Source of the DNA: Lucifuga dentata
Lineage: Eukaryota; Chordata; Actinopteri; Ophidiiformes; Bythitidae
Direction of reading: 5' to 3'
Assembly (NCBI GenBank): GCA_014773175.1
Contig: VXCM01000692.1
Span: 40,001-104,000, forward strand
Length of the DNA stretch: 64,000 bases
Each line of letters starts with the position of its first letter. The first letter of the stretch is position 1. Below the pieces are notes generated by a model, which was given only the letters and a program-made list of their open reading frames with translations, was not told the origin of the DNA and made no database searches. Below are positions 13,521 to 26,542 of the stretch, piece after piece. The position numbers and the translations under genes were made by a program.

Positions 13521-14084
13521 ACCTCCTGTCGTCTCTGTCATAATGGTGGAATGCACTCACTTTCCACTAAATTCTGATTAGTTTATTTGGACAACATGAG
13601 ATCAGCTGGTCAACCGCTACACAATTTAAACTGAAGTTTGTTTGCTGCTAATCCCAAGTGAAAATTGGGGATCCACAATGGCTTCTCCTTCAGTTTTCCT
13701 GAAAACTGAACAGTTAATCAGCAACACTTTCTCTCTTTGCAAATGACAACTCCGGCCGTATTCCACCCAACATGCAACAAATGATTATTTTTTTGTATTT
13801 GGATTCATTATTTAGTTTAAAGGCCTTGTTTGTGATTAGACAGGTATAAATGCTGCATCTCGTTTGTTGGACAATTTATGAGTTGTAATAAAGTCTACTT
13901 TGACAAAGCATGAGAAAAATGAGCTCAATAAGCTGAATGGACAGGGCTGTTATTCACCTCAGGATATATGTGCTGCTCTTCTGGCTATAAAACAAAGCTG
14001 ACAATGACCTTTCGTCTTATTACCTCACGTGGTTTACGAACAATAACCATGATTATTTAGGATGACAGATATTACCTCAGTCAA

Positions 14085-14265
14085 TGAGGATATGTTTTCA
14101 CCTATGTCAGTTTATTTGTTGTTGTTGATTACTCAAAAAAATGTTCTGAAGCAATTTTGATGAAACTTGGTGGTCGGGTAGGGTACAGTCCAGGGAAGAA
14201 ATTGCTGCTAAATTTTGGTTTGAATCCAGATCCGGAGGCAGATGTTTTCTGTGAGTTGACTCGCA
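14085..14265. repeat. teleost interspersed repeat (ATGAGGATATGTTTTCACC type)
   Basis: GTTTTCACCTATGTCAGTTT, ATTTTGATGAAACTTGGTGG and AATCCAGATCCGGAGGC are blocks of a widespread fish repeat. The reverse-complement family member lies at 42100-42270. Confidence 0.6.
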
Positions 14266-14320
14266 CCAAGACGATCCTGGATTCAAAGGCCTGTACATGC
14301 TCCTGGTTCCCTTACATGTT

Positions 14321-14880
14321 TTAAAGGACCACACCACCCATTTTGCATGTTTGAGCCTCATATATTCAATTTTCATACACATAATGTTTCTGACAATCAT
14401 TTCCCAAAGCATACTACTGAAACGGTGAATTAAAATTTTTTTTTTCCTATCTTCCAGAACCCCATTGGTTTCAGTTCATTCTGGTACACTATTAAAATCA
14501 ACTTGTTGATACTTGAAATGTTCTTGGGNTTTTTTTTTTTTGTTTTTTTGTTTTGAAGTTACGTAATTCTCGCTCTAAATGCAATAAAAAGCGTAGAGTG
14601 AACATATGTCTGGGGACCGGGGAATATAGTCCCAAAAGAAGAGCTGCGTTTATCGAAAAATTTAAACGACCATGACTTCATAAGACTGTGTAACTATCAG
14701 CAGGCAAAACACTGATTTTTAAGGCTTGAATATTTGATTTTGAAAGATTTGGAGATTTTACAAAATATCATGAAAGCTGAAATACAGTTTTATCCTTTGG
14801 GAAATGATTGTCAGTAACTAACGTATGAAAATTGAATATATTAGGCTCAAACATGCAAAGTGGCTGGTTTAGTCCTTTAA
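14321..14880. mobile_element. TTAA-flanked MITE, full-length copy 1
   Basis: Starts TTAA then AGGACCACACC and ends with GTCCT then TTAA. The terminal inverted repeats of about 80 nt (GCATGTTTGAGCCT on the left, AGGCTCAAACATGC on the right) enclose non-coding sequence. The internal part is in the opposite orientation to copies 2 and 3. An N at 14529 lies in a T-run. TTAA target duplication with a terminal AGG suggests mobilisation by a piggyBac-like transposase, which is inference. Confidence 0.85.
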
Positions 14881-15489
14881 TTTCCTTGTTGTCCCTGTTA
14901 GCCTAGCAGTAACAATGGGACAAATTCAGAGAATGGATTTTCCCATGCAAGTATGGGCTGAAATTTCTCTCGTTAAAAGGTTTTAAAGCCTATAACAAGA
15001 CAAATTTTGTGTAGGCTTGTTCTGCCTTGCTGGAATGCCCTTTTAGTTTAGAATCCACTGTCAGATGAGTCAAGGGTTCAAAAGCTTCAGTTTAAACCTT
15101 GAATTCTGCAAGTAATAATATCACCCTAAAGCCTCCATTTGCAGCAAGACTGTTAATGGAGATCTAGTCTTCTGCAGTCACCATTAGTTAATCCATGGCA
15201 TCCCATTAGTCAGCCATGTGGTCCACATGATGCCAAAAAAACAAACAAAAAACAAACAAAAAACTGACTCTCCAGAAAATCCCACAGAGATGAAGCCAAA
15301 TTCAAAAACTTGACAGAGGATCTCAGAGGAGCCAAGCCGCCCATCTCCCAGATGGCTGCAACTCAAAGCAGTTAGAGTGGATGCATGTTTCCAAATTACT
15401 TGGTAACTAATAAAATTTCTGTTGCTGCAAGAAAAAATCCCTCTTTAAACATGATTTTTGGTTTTTGTGGAATAGTGTAAGATTGTTTA

Positions 15490-15771
15490 AGGTCATTTTA
15501 CACCTACATGGTTTGATCCAGTTCAATAGGAGTAGGATTCATTTCCCGTCTTGGTGTGATTCCTTTGTGCAGGTTTGAACACAGCAATTGTACGCGAATG
15601 CACATCAAAACAATCACACCAAGACTGTTTTGAGGAAGTGGTCTTGGTCTGGTCCCAAAGAACTCTGGAGTGGTTAGTTTGTGGTCTGAACAGGATCTTA
15701 ACCAACTATAGAGCAATCTGTTGATCTACTGACGGATCTAGATAGAACCAGAGAAGGCTCAGTGAGAGTGC

Positions 15772-15808
<37 letters not shown>

Positions 15809-16235
15809 CGTGTGTGGTTAACATAAAATACACCTTTTTTAAAATACAACAGATGCATTGAAAAGATTTTAAAACATCAAGCTTAGGTAACACGTCTTCA
15901 AAGTAACGTGTTGGTATGTGCTCAATATGCGCTCCAATCTCCCATTCAGCTGTGAAGGCAGCATGTCTTCTTCACATAATGTGGAGCAATGTCACATCCC
16001 AGACACTGCCTTCAGGCCAAATTCAGATTCTGCTGCCAGAGTTTTCTTATTCTACATTATTTAGCTATTCTGGCACAGTAAACTGTTTTCTGTTTTGATT
16101 TTCTTTTTCCTGTGTCCAGATAATTCTAATTTGATGTTTTCCTGTGTGAAAGCAAAGCAGCAAATGCAATTGGACCAGTTCAGTCGCTGATTTAGACGAG
16201 AGCAAAAGGACTATATATCTGAAAATGCCCTAAAT
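15490..16235. repeat. unclassified interspersed repeat family, fullest copy
   Basis: Runs from GGTTTGATCCAGTTCAATAG through ACTCTGGAGTGGTTAGTTTG, a GT microsatellite (15775-15805) and CATTCAGCTGTGAAGGCAGC to GACTATATATCTGAAAATGC. Partial relatives occur at about 600-800, 2440-2620, 4740-4900, 8080-8640, 19830-20990 and 22250-22440. No coding capacity; class unknown. Confidence 0.55.
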
Positions 16236-17539
16236 CTGGTTAAATTCTTTTAAATTCCTGTGTATGGTGGCCACACAGTAAACATCAATAAAATCTAAAC
16301 TTTGTAATGTTTTATTGTCTTACTTTTTGGGGGAATTTTTATTGTTCTTGACATCCCTTATATGACTCTTGCTTTGATTTTCTTTACTTATTACTTTTGA
16401 AACTGTGTTTTTAACCTTTTGTTGAAATGCTCTTATTACAATCATCAGACACCGGATACACATTTCTTCTTCAAAAGTTGGGAAATGACAGAACTTTAAA
16501 AGAAGGAACTTTATTTTTTTTTTTCTTTTTCATGACATTACTTTCATTCATTGCATACTCTTACTGTTTGAGTTTATTAAAGGTCATAATTCTGGAGGCC
16601 ACTGCGTTTTCAGCCTTCAGTGTGTTTCATCTTGGTGCAAATTGAAAAGCAGTATTTTTCACGGCATGTTCTGATTATGATCTATCCGACTCTCTCAAAC
16701 CATTCACTTCATATCAGAATAATGGAACTACGTACGCTAGCGTGAGTGCAATAACTGGGACTGCAAGTTATATCATATTTTCACCTACGTGGTTATTAGG
16801 TGTAATTTTCAATAATGCATCAAACTCCTTTTGTCCAAATCCTGATGGCTTTGGTGGCATCTCATTCTCAGATGTTCTTGGTAAGGTATTCTATACATTT
16901 CTCATAACTCTCCATGTTTGTGTGAACATAAAGTCATATACATCATACAGGGCATTCAACAACTCTTTCAGTTTCAAAATCAAGCATGGAGCACTCTGAT
17001 TTCTTATCTAATGGGGAGGGCAGTGAAAGCCACACAGACTTCAGTATTAATCAGACATTCTCATGACGCTGCAATGGCCTCAGTTCATCCATTCAGAGCT
17101 TTGGGGAGATTTCTAAAATACCTCTGATAATGAGAAAACGAATGAAAAGGTTTGGGTTGTTTAGAGATAAAGCCCTCTCTAGACAGACCCTCATTTGAGT
17201 GCAGACCTCGTACTGTGATCTTCAGCAGGGATTAGTCATCAGTCCATGCAGTTTAAGATGGTGGAAATTGACACTGAAGCACTTAAGACCAAACACAACC
17301 TGCACAGATTAGTATGAGCAGCTGTAAATTAGAAAGCAGGAATGATAATATCTGACTCATCATCCACCCCTCCCACCATTTTGTTCTGTTCTTTTACTGT
17401 TTGTCAGAAAGGAGCCACTACAAATAATCATTCATATTTTAAGGAACTACGCTGATCTTTTGGAGATTTGTTCCATGTATGGCAAGAAGATCGACACCAA
17501 ATCGGTGTGTGAAGATAGTTCAGTCTGGTGTGTGGACGC

Positions 17540-17890
17540 TTTAGCATATGGTAGGTATTTAACGTTCTAAAAACTGAGAAATGTCAATTTGTGGCAACAG
17601 GAGAGGACTAAGAAAGTAAACAGTAACAAAACAAGAAGAAAAAAAAAGCAGAAATGACAGATAATCCATAGTCAAAATACAGGTAAAGGTCATCAAATAC
17701 AGACAGGCAAAATAGGAAAATGGCTACAATGCTCAAGACATGGTACAAGAGCAGGACAAAGGAGGTCTGGCTGGTATATATAGACAGAGAGCTGATTAGG
17801 AGAAATGGGTGCAGGTGAGAATTTCAGGTGACAGCTGGTGGGCAGATGGAGAATCCCTCAGCTGTGGAACAAAGGAAGATGTGTTGAAAC
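17540..17890. repeat. possible relative of the 20.2 kb insertion
   Basis: ACAGATAATCCATAGTC, AGACAGGCAAAATAGG, TGGTATATATAGACAG and CAGGTGACAGCTGGTGG resemble in order and composition the element at 20243-20650. Similarity is loose. Confidence 0.35.
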
Positions 17891-18032
17891 TATCATGGCA
17901 ACAAAAAAGGGGCTTTTCATGGAACAGTAGCAAAATTAGCTTCAACTACGATTACCCTCCAGGGATCTTGAACAGAGAATTCAGTGGAATACACTGAAGC
18001 TCAGAGGGTTCTAAAGGAAAAAAAAAAAAAAN

Positions 18033-18070
<38 letters not shown>
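18033..18070. repeat. CA microsatellite next to poly-A and N
   Basis: A-run, N at 18032, then about 19 CA units. Confidence 0.9.
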
Positions 18071-18073
<3 letters not shown>

Positions 18074-18510
18074 TTTACTTTAAACACAATCCCAGTGTTT
18101 GCTTTCTATCATGAGTTAGCATAGTATCAACATTTTAAATTTTTAACATTTACCCTGCAGCACAATTATGTTATTTTGTGCCAGTGATATAGCAAAAAGT
18201 GTGTTTTTTTTTCTTTTTGTTTTTTTTATACCATAGACATTAATGAAGCAAGCCTGGAGTTACTGAAACACAACTGTGTGTATTTGCACACATCTAACTA
18301 TAAAGGCAGAAATCTCTGTAGGTCAGTCAGTCTCACCAATATCTCTAGAACCCTGCACTATGAAGTTGCTATTTGGCAGGTTTCTTGCTCAGGACTCAAG
18401 GACGTGCAGTGTTGCATGTGAAGTTGTTTGGATGAGCAGTTCTCGTATTGAGCTGTAAAAAGTAGTCCGTGCAGCAGGATACGCTCCGGACGCAGCAGCA
18501 TATGCTCCGC

Positions 18511-18645
18511 TCCAGTGGCACGGTCTCAACCCGACCCCGTACAGCAAACAAAGCTAGCTCACGAGGACGTGCAGAAGNTCCAGTGGCACGGTCTCAACCC
18601 GACCCCGTACAGCAAACAAAGCTAGCTCACGAGGACGTGCAGAAG
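18511..18645. other. assembly join: 67-bp direct duplication around N 18578
   Basis: 18511-18577 and 18579-18645 are identical. Confidence 0.95.
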
Positions 18646-18683
18646 TTGTTTGGGAAGTTCAAGTTGTTTTGACATAACTACTA

Positions 18684-18713
18684 AAACATAACTACTAAAA
18701 AGTAGTTATGTTT
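18684..18713. repeat. perfect 13-bp hairpin in the Helitron-like element
   Basis: AAACATAACTACT, loop AAAA, then the exact reverse complement. An extra ACATAACTACTAA copy precedes it. Confidence 0.85.
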
Positions 18714-19829
18714 CACTATATTGGAAGCTCAGCTTTATGTTGTACTGGAGCTAATAGCTAACAGTGCTACCAGGAGATAATGCTATTGTTAGCAAACCAA
18801 GATAGCTACTGTTGCTAACCTACGACAGCCATACTGCTAATATTGTTGACCACCAAACAAAACTAGGCTAACATCATATTATCTGCAGTTACGGATCAAT
18901 AGTTAGTTGTTGAACGCTGAAGGAAAACAGTTGTAACAGTTTATGAAGTTCTAGCTTTGTACGAAGGGAACAGCGGCGCACACTATAAAGTCTGACCCAT
19001 TCCAAACAGACACATTTTCAATGGGCAGCAAACAAAGCTAGCTCACGAAGATGTGCAGAACAAATTTATGGTAGGCTGCAGCACGCATCATAAAGTCTGG
19101 CCCGTTCAGAACAGGCACATTTTGAATGAGCACTTCAAACAAAGCTAGCGCGCATTTTGAATGGGCACTGCACTAGTAAACCCAAATTCCCTTTGACAAG
19201 GCTTGTTGAAAATGTCATAGAATTCCTCCTGCATCAAACCACCTGTTTTCATTGCCAACAGCTGGGACAACAACAGTTTCTTACCTCTCAGTCTGTCCTG
19301 ATCAGCTGAGGTTTCCACCATTGCCTCTTGTCAAACCAGGCGGCCCTGAAACAAATCACAGCAGCATGTGGTTGTCTGTCTACTGCTTCAAGGGGATGTG
19401 TGTGATAGAGACATCATGGATCTCGCAGATTAAATACGTCCTCCTTTCTCCTCTAATTTTCCAACATCGACTGTATCTCCTGCTCTGAAAGGGCCTGTCA
19501 CTTCTTAAGTTGAGTAATAATCACTGCGACAAAGTTTCACAGAAAGCTCCGTCTTCATTGATGCATACCCGCTGAACGCAGACCTTTGTGGTGACATGGG
19601 ATAATGTCTCTCTGGTCTTCATTAGAGTTTTTATTCACAACTTCTGTTATTGGGAAAGAGAGGGAGAGAAAAGGGAATACAGGAAAGGGACTCGAGAGAG
19701 AGAGAAGAGAGAACATGGAGAGATGCATGAGATGAGAAAGACATTAGAGACAACTGGATTTGCACTTCAAAAACATCTCTTCCCTTCTCATGAAACGTAA
19801 CTGCATGTTACGTTTCATGAATGTCAGTT

Positions 19830-20990
19830 TGCCAAAGGGTGTTTCACACCGACAGTTAGTTCAATTCAGTGGGATTAGGGTTTATTTTCCTCCATCAATC
19901 ACATCAAAACAAAGGTACCAAGACTATTTGGAGAATTTGGACTATTTGGTCTTTGTCCAATTGCAAAAAAACAAAAAACAAACAAAAAAAAAAAAAAAAA
20001 TNAAAAAAAAAAAAAAAAACTTGGAGTGGTTTGTTATGAGGTAAACAGGATCCAAACTAGTTCAGCCATTGATCTACTGATTGATCTAGAAAGGAGAAGG
20101 CTAAGTGTGCATGTTTAACATTAAGCAAATGTTGATTACTGATGGCAAATTAAAGAGATGTTAGAAAAAAGTCATCACATATCAAGCTGATTTAATACAT
20201 CTTCAGCTTAATGTTGAAGTTAGCATATCTCCATTCTCCTGCTCCTGTCAAGGATGAGGACTCAGACGCAGCCTCAGAATATGAAACATGAATAAACAGT
20301 CTTTTAATTAAAGTCCAGGCAAAATACAAGCAGTAGTGAGACAGAATGAATTTACAAAAACCAGGCAGATAATCCAGAATGGGGCACGACAAAAATACGA
20401 GAACCAACCAAAAATCTGAGAAGGAACACAAACATACAGTACAAAAACACAAGGGACTCAAGCTCATCAGAACACAAGCTCATCAGACAATCTGGCAGAG
20501 AACAAAGGAAAAAGGGGTTGCATGTATTGACCTAGGAAATGATTGATAATGGGGAGTAGCTGAGGAGGTCAGGTGACTGAAAAGTGGAGGGAAAATCCAG
20601 GAACAGGAAACAGATGGAGAGAACAGAACATAGAGACCAAATGTGATAACTGTGAAGGCAGCGCATCGTCTTCGAAGCAATATGTGGTTTTCCAAACTTG
20701 GTCTTGAAGTCAAATTCAGTATTCTGCTGCTGTAGTTCTGCTTGATATATATGGCCCAAACAATTCGACTAGGAGCATGTACAAATTCTGCCATTGTTTC
20801 ATGTTATTTGGCTATTTTGGCAGAGTAAACTTCTTCCTGTTTGATTTTTCAGACGAATGAGCAGAGCGAGCATTTTCACATGGCTTTCACTTGAATTTTT
20901 TTTAACCAAGGGGTCAGTGCAGCATTGTAAGAATTTAGTCCTTGACTTTGAACAGAGCAAACAAGCTACATGTCTGAAAACACCTGAAAT
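19830..20990. repeat. second long copy of the 15.5 kb repeat family, interrupted
   Basis: Shares with the 15.5 kb copy the order GTTCAATTCAGTGGGATTAG, CTTGGAGTGGTTTGTTATG, TTGATCTACTGATTGATCTA, CTGTGAAGGCAGCGCATCG and GCTACATGTCTGAAAACACC. A separate element of about 410 nt is inserted at 20243-20650. Confidence 0.55.
20243..20650. mobile_element. about 410-nt insertion inside another repeat
   Basis: Compared with the uninterrupted relative near 15940, sequence starting TGTCAAGGATGAGGACTCAG and ending AATGTGATAA is extra, with CTGT on both sides as a possible target duplication. It contains AAAGTCCAGGCAAAATACAA and GATAATCCAGAATGGGGC, and the region 17540-17890 has a similar style. The class is not assigned; an LTR-like or other non-autonomous element is possible. 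Confidence 0.5.
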
Positions 20991-23900
20991 GCATAACTTA
21001 TAGTGTTTAAATGTTAACTATTTAAAGAAGAAAACTGAGTCTAACAACGATTAGAAGAAACTTAATGTAGTAATGCCTAAATATGCCTAAAAAATGGTGT
21101 ATAATTATAGTTATGGCTTGAGTTGATAATTGCTGAGAATATAAAACAGCTCTGTAAAGGAAAGCAGGTAGAAAACAGCAAGTGTAGAAATGTGCCTACT
21201 ATCCTGCCTTGATCAAAATAAAAAACATACATCTTACAAACTATGATAAATTTGTTGTTTTTCTGATCACTCACCATCAGTAGCACCAAGTTCTCCTGGA
21301 GACAAACTGTAAAAACTATTTAGGAAAACACTTAGATCTGGATGAACGAGTGTGTATGAAACGGCTTGTTCTTGCCTTGGCCTTTAAGGATGATCAGTAG
21401 GAGAAGGATCAGAGAAACAACGCAGTATTGATAACTTCCTACATTTTTAATGTGTTTCGCTTCAATATTTGATGGGCAGAGACGCCTCACAGATATAAAG
21501 GCATCAGCTGACAGATGTTGGTTTTACAAAACTGGAGATTATCTGAGAGCTTCAAAGTTGATGTCTCAGTTTTAGAAAAGTATCTGAACATCATGATTAT
21601 TTTATCCTCTGCACTCAGAAGTGTTAAAATAAAGGGATACTGGATATGTGTGTGTGTGTGTGTGTGGTTCATTTTTATTTGATAGGCGTGCATTGTTTTT
21701 TCTAACCAGCCAAGGATCTCCTGCCAAGTATCGACTTTAAATGTTTACTTTCCCTTAACTATGTCAATATTATAAAATCTTTAAATTTGATAAATTGTAC
21801 AAAAGACATTTTAAATGTGTGTATAAAGAAATATGGAGTAATAATCCTGGTTGATTTGAATGAGTAACTAGCCGCGTGCCACTGAATCGATCGATGATCT
21901 GTTATGCCAACAGTGTTGTGTTTGCTGTACTATTGATATTGACTAAATCATTATACCAGCAGAAATAATGGCACCATTCCAGTCCTTATCTCACTATCAG
22001 ATGACTTTTAAATATTGTGTTGCTTGTGAACAAGGTTTCAAACTCATCCACACGTCATCTGTAGATCATTAATGCCATGAGGACGCTTTAGCAGGCTCAT
22101 GTTTGATTTCCTCCAAAGTGAGAAAGCTCAATGTGCAGTAGATGAATATGTGGTTGCTCACTTAAAGCAGTTTTATTAATAAAACTTCTTATGTGAGGTA
22201 TAAGGAGGTAATTGTATGCATGAGTATCAATTCATCTATTTTCTACAGTGTGTCCAAGTCCAGGTCACGGAGGTAGCATGCTAATGCTGCGTTCGTGGTA
22301 CTCCAGAATCGGGAAGTCGGAACTCAGAGAATTATGTTGTTTGAGCTTGCAAGGCTAAATGTTGCTGATTGGTCAGAAAAAGTTCCTCCAGCCCAAACAG
22401 GTGGACAAACACCATTCTTAAATTTTCAAAATTGGCTTTTTTTTTTTTTTTTTTTTTTTTTGTACCACATAGCACAACAGCAACAGCAAAGTTTTAAAAA
22501 ATTTGATGAAGATGGAAAATATCAGAATAAATGTAGATGGATGGTCTCACCTGACTGCCTCAATTAAAAAAACAAAAACAAAACAAAAAAAAAACACCCT
22601 CTTCGCATTTGTAAATAGCCTTTGGTGCATGTGGACACAACACAGCTGTCACGCCATAGACATAACTTACTCTAATTTCCATAAACATCACAATAATTGA
22701 AGAGTGGTGGAAATGCGAATAATTAACCAGCTGAGGGAACCACATAATTCCTACTCAGGGTAGTTTGAACAGATTTTTTTTTTTGCTGTTACCAACCAGA
22801 AGGGAAATAAAATGAGACTGAATATCAGTACACAGACAGCACGTTTAACCACGGTAGATTTAATTACTATATTTTAACAAAAATGTGCTAGAGTTCAGCT
22901 TTAAAATGTGTGACTCATCAGAGCATATATTCAAAACTACAACTTGTCTTCTTGTTTGGGACAGTGCAAGTTGTCTGTGGTTAGATGCCTTTGTTTGACT
23001 TCTCATCACTTAAGAGTAAAGTTGATCAATGCACCAGTCTCCCAAATATCTGTTAGTTTTTCCTTTAAAGTGAGTCCCCCGAGCCCTCATCTGCCGCTAT
23101 CACATCACAAAGGAAGAAATCCTTTCATTTCATTTCATTCAAACAGAAAACTCTATGAATGAGTGGGAAACAGAGAGGCAGAAATAAATGATCTCAGTAT
23201 GAAAAGATTGTAGATGACGTACTTAATTTTCTGGTGTTTGAATTCTGCTAATGACTTGCGTATGTGTGTGCGCTGACCTTTTCCACGCCACAGTGACAAG
23301 GAGAATCTGTTTTTGATGTGTTAACAGAAGCTCAGCCCCCCAGCTGATCCCATTTATTACAAAGGAGCTGCCACTTGTGACAAAGAAGCAAGAGACCCTG
23401 ACATGGGGGATGATGTAATTATCGTATTGACAGCAGGATACCTGTCATGCTTGCCCAACGTTTTGGAGGCTGATGGATCAAAGAAGAGGAGTGAGGGAAT
23501 GGCAAATTGGCTGTTAAGTACAAATACACAAACACGGAGAGGAGGTAAATCTGAGTCTCTGGGGAGACTGGAAGCTTTTCTTGAAGCAGCAATGCCAAAA
23601 AAACAAACAAATAAATAAATAAATCTGATGAATCTTTACACTGAAAATGAAAGTATGAGGGTATTTTGAACAACTAAGGTGTTTTAGTTTTTCTCATTTT
23701 GCATTTGCAAGAAAATGCACAGGGAAAACAGATTTTTCATTACAGTTTTACTCATTTGAAACAGGTCAAAAGAGCAATAAAACCTTATGGGTGATGGTCC
23801 TCATTTAAAAAAGGGAGACTGGAGCTTATGTTCCATTAAGGGGTTGATGCTCTGTACATTTACATACATACTTTTATCTGCAATTAAGGCAAAAATGCAG

Positions 23901-24209
23901 AGTAAGATGTTTTCATGGATGAAATAAATAGGATTTCCACAGTAAGTGAGAAAAAGCTGTGGAGAATGCCAGTGGATCATTTATTCACCTGAATAAATCA
24001 ATTTACAATGGCATAATCTACAGTACATCTATTAACATTGATGCCGATTTAAATCTTATTGTGGTGTTTATGTGACATTTAAAAAAAATTCAACTGACTG
24101 CCTTCATTGGAGTAGAATCAAAGTTTTGATTGGTATGTAACCATACTGACTGCTCAGCTCTGGTCAATTGTCAAACCTCAGATTCAGCAAGAGCGATGCA
24201 GATTCTTGA
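20991..24209. other. gene-free segment
   Basis: A short TG run at 21646-21665, a T-run near 22438-22460 and a poor relative of the 15.5 kb repeat at 22.3 kb. No gene seen. Confidence 0.6.
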
Positions 24210-24240
24210 AATGGCCTTGTAGTATCACTACAAGGCCATT
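24210..24240. repeat. perfect 14-bp hairpin, 3-nt loop
   Basis: AATGGCCTTGTAGT and its exact reverse complement flank ATC. The motif CCTTGTAGTGATAC follows immediately, so the arm sequence is partly repeated a third time. Confidence 0.9.
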
Positions 24241-24560
24241 ACCCTTGTAGTGATACTTCAAAGGTAACGGGAGCTTTCCCAGCCAGTCTACAAGTGCTCT
24301 GTGGACTTGGAGAAGGCTTATGATTGTATCCCTTGTGGGAATGCTGTGGGAATATATGGCCATTGTTATGAACCATCCAGTCCCTATACAACCAAAGTAA
24401 GTGCAATAAGTGAAGCATGTTCCCATACGTCTTAGACTCTGCCGAGACTGTCCTTTGTCAGCCTCGCTCTGTCATGGACAGAATCTGAGTCCAGGCTACC
24501 AACCCTGAAGTCAAATTTGGTGACATCAGGAATGGTAACTTCTACTTTTTTTTGCTTTAT
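24210..24560 (+). pseudogene. Rex3-like LINE reverse-transcriptase remnant
   Basis: GTGGACTTGGAGAAGGCTTA encodes VDLEKAYD, the block before the RT core. Further on CTCTGTCATGGACAGAATC corresponds to the MDRI stretch typical of Rex3. It is heavily mutated and about 300 nt long. A perfect 14-bp hairpin lies at its left edge. Confidence 0.65.
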
Positions 24561-26371
24561 GTCTTTTATGAGAAGTTATGGTTTCCCTTTACCTCACTTC
24601 CTCTGTGGTTATTTCTCTCTTTGTTACTTCTCTCTTTGTTACACCACTCACACACACACAGATGAAAGGCTTTTTGGACAGGCTCGGCCTGTGCAGATGA
24701 TGCTGTGGATGGATGGACAATTTGCTCCAGCGAACACAGCGCTCAGAACAGATGAGAGGTCAGTGAGCTCTTACATTGCTCCATCTTGCATCTGTTGCTT
24801 TGTATGGTCATCAGTCCACCGCCTGTTATAATGTCCTTGTCAGGTGTGTGTGTGTGTGTCCATCTGCATATATATTCATGCACAAATGTGTGTGTGTTTA
24901 TAATAACATCTCTGATGAACAATGACCGGGATGTATTCTCGGCTAAATCATTCAATCGTTCAATCTCTTTCTGCCTGACGACGCTACTATAGTTGGGTTG
25001 CCATGACTCCCTGACAGGAAGGGAGGAAGATGAAGATGTCAAAAGATTCAATTTGTCTCTGGAAAAAGAATTAATAGGAGGATATTTTGTAATGTGATGG
25101 CTTTAAGTACCTTCGTGTCCCAGTGCTGCTACGTCAGCAAAGCCTCGTTCAAACTCATCTGTCCCATTTGCTACAAATGGTTTAGTAAAGCTATGATGCT
25201 GAATTTCTGGTCAGATTTCAGAGAAACCAGGCATGTGATGACTCAGCGTGTCACCTTGATCTGCCACGACAGAAAAATGGGCATCACGTTTAGAGTTTTG
25301 TGTGATACATGCATTCATGCTGTATGTACATGCATTCTGAACATGTATGTCTCTGCATGAGGGTGATAATACTGATGGATTAGTAGCAAATGGAGGTAAC
25401 TAAGTATATTTGCCAAAATACCGCTATTTTGCAGGAGAATCTCCATTTAATGAGACTTTGTACTTTTCCTCTACTACATTGCAGAGAAAAATATTGTATT
25501 TTTACTTCATTACATTATTCTGATGGCTGTAGTTACTAGTTACTACTGATGATTTTAGATTCAGCATTAGTTTTTTTTTTTTTTAATCACCTTTCCTCAT
25601 TTCTTATCTTCCTTTCGGCCTTTTTACCTTCCATATTTGTCTTAACTTTCATTGTGGTTTTCATCCTCAAAATGGAGGAGCTGCTAGTGTGAAAGATCAT
25701 CGAGAGCCAGATGACAATTCCTGGCTTGAAATCTCACAAAACTGGAAAAGAAGAATCACTGTGCAGGAAAGCATGGAAAATTTTAACAGTGACATGAAAA
25801 ATAAAGTGAAAGGGACTTCTGTGTGCTGTAGGCATGAGGTTTTCATACACTGCCCTGCCCCNCAGTTTGGGTTAATATCAGTTTGCCATGAAGAGAAAAT
25901 CGCAGAGTATAAAAGCTCTATGCTCACGTATGTGCCAAAAGCATAATTCAGCTTTAAGAGTTCAGCACTAGGAAAGAAAATCACAGCATGCTTCTAATCT
26001 TTTGGTTACAAAAAAACAAAAACAAACTTGTGAAATACAAGTTACTGAATACTGCCTGAGGTCATTTATTGGCTTGCAGAAAACCAGCCCAGCAGTAACA
26101 ACAGAGAATAAGCGAGTCCCTGTAAGACATAAGGAGGATTTTAGCACCTTATCTTTACCTCCCTGTGAGCTGGATCTGTCTGTACAGGTCTGTTCATGGT
26201 GTGACAACAGGTTTCATGCCTTCATGCTCACACAAAGTCATGGTGAGGAACTGGCACGAAGCAGAATCAATGATATGCCACTGAGTTCAAGTTTATATAT
26301 GAGGAGTGGAATGTTAGCCAAAGTGTAATGACAGTAATACTCTGAGAACAGCCTTTCCTTTCATTTAAACT
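24561..26371. other. gene-free segment
   Basis: Short TG runs at 24.84-24.9 kb and N at 25862. No recognisable exon on either strand. Confidence 0.55.
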
Positions 26372-26542
26372 TTAAAAAGAAGATACCAGTAGTTTTGCAT
26401 GTTTGAGCCCAATTCATACAACCTGCATACACACTATGTTACTGACAACCATTTTCCAAAACATACTACTGGAGTGATAAATATTACAATTGTTTTCTTA
26501 CCTTCCAGACAGTCATTGGTTTCAGCTCGTTCCAGTACACTA

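Larger units (their letters stand above)
12460..14084. other. gene-free segment
   Basis: Contains microsatellites at 13.1-13.5 kb and an AAAT run near 12727-12748. No gene seen. Confidence 0.6.
18293..19176. mobile_element. Helitron-like non-autonomous element
   Basis: Runs from A|TC (TCTAACTATAAAGGCAG) to CTAG|T (GGCACTGCACTAG, CTAG at 19173-19176), the ends and A-T insertion site expected for Helitrons. It includes an internal repeated block (CATAAAGTCTGRCCCRTTC near 18985 and 19090) and a 67-nt assembly duplication around N 18578. I did not see a convincing 3' hairpin, so the class is tentative. Confidence 0.55.
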
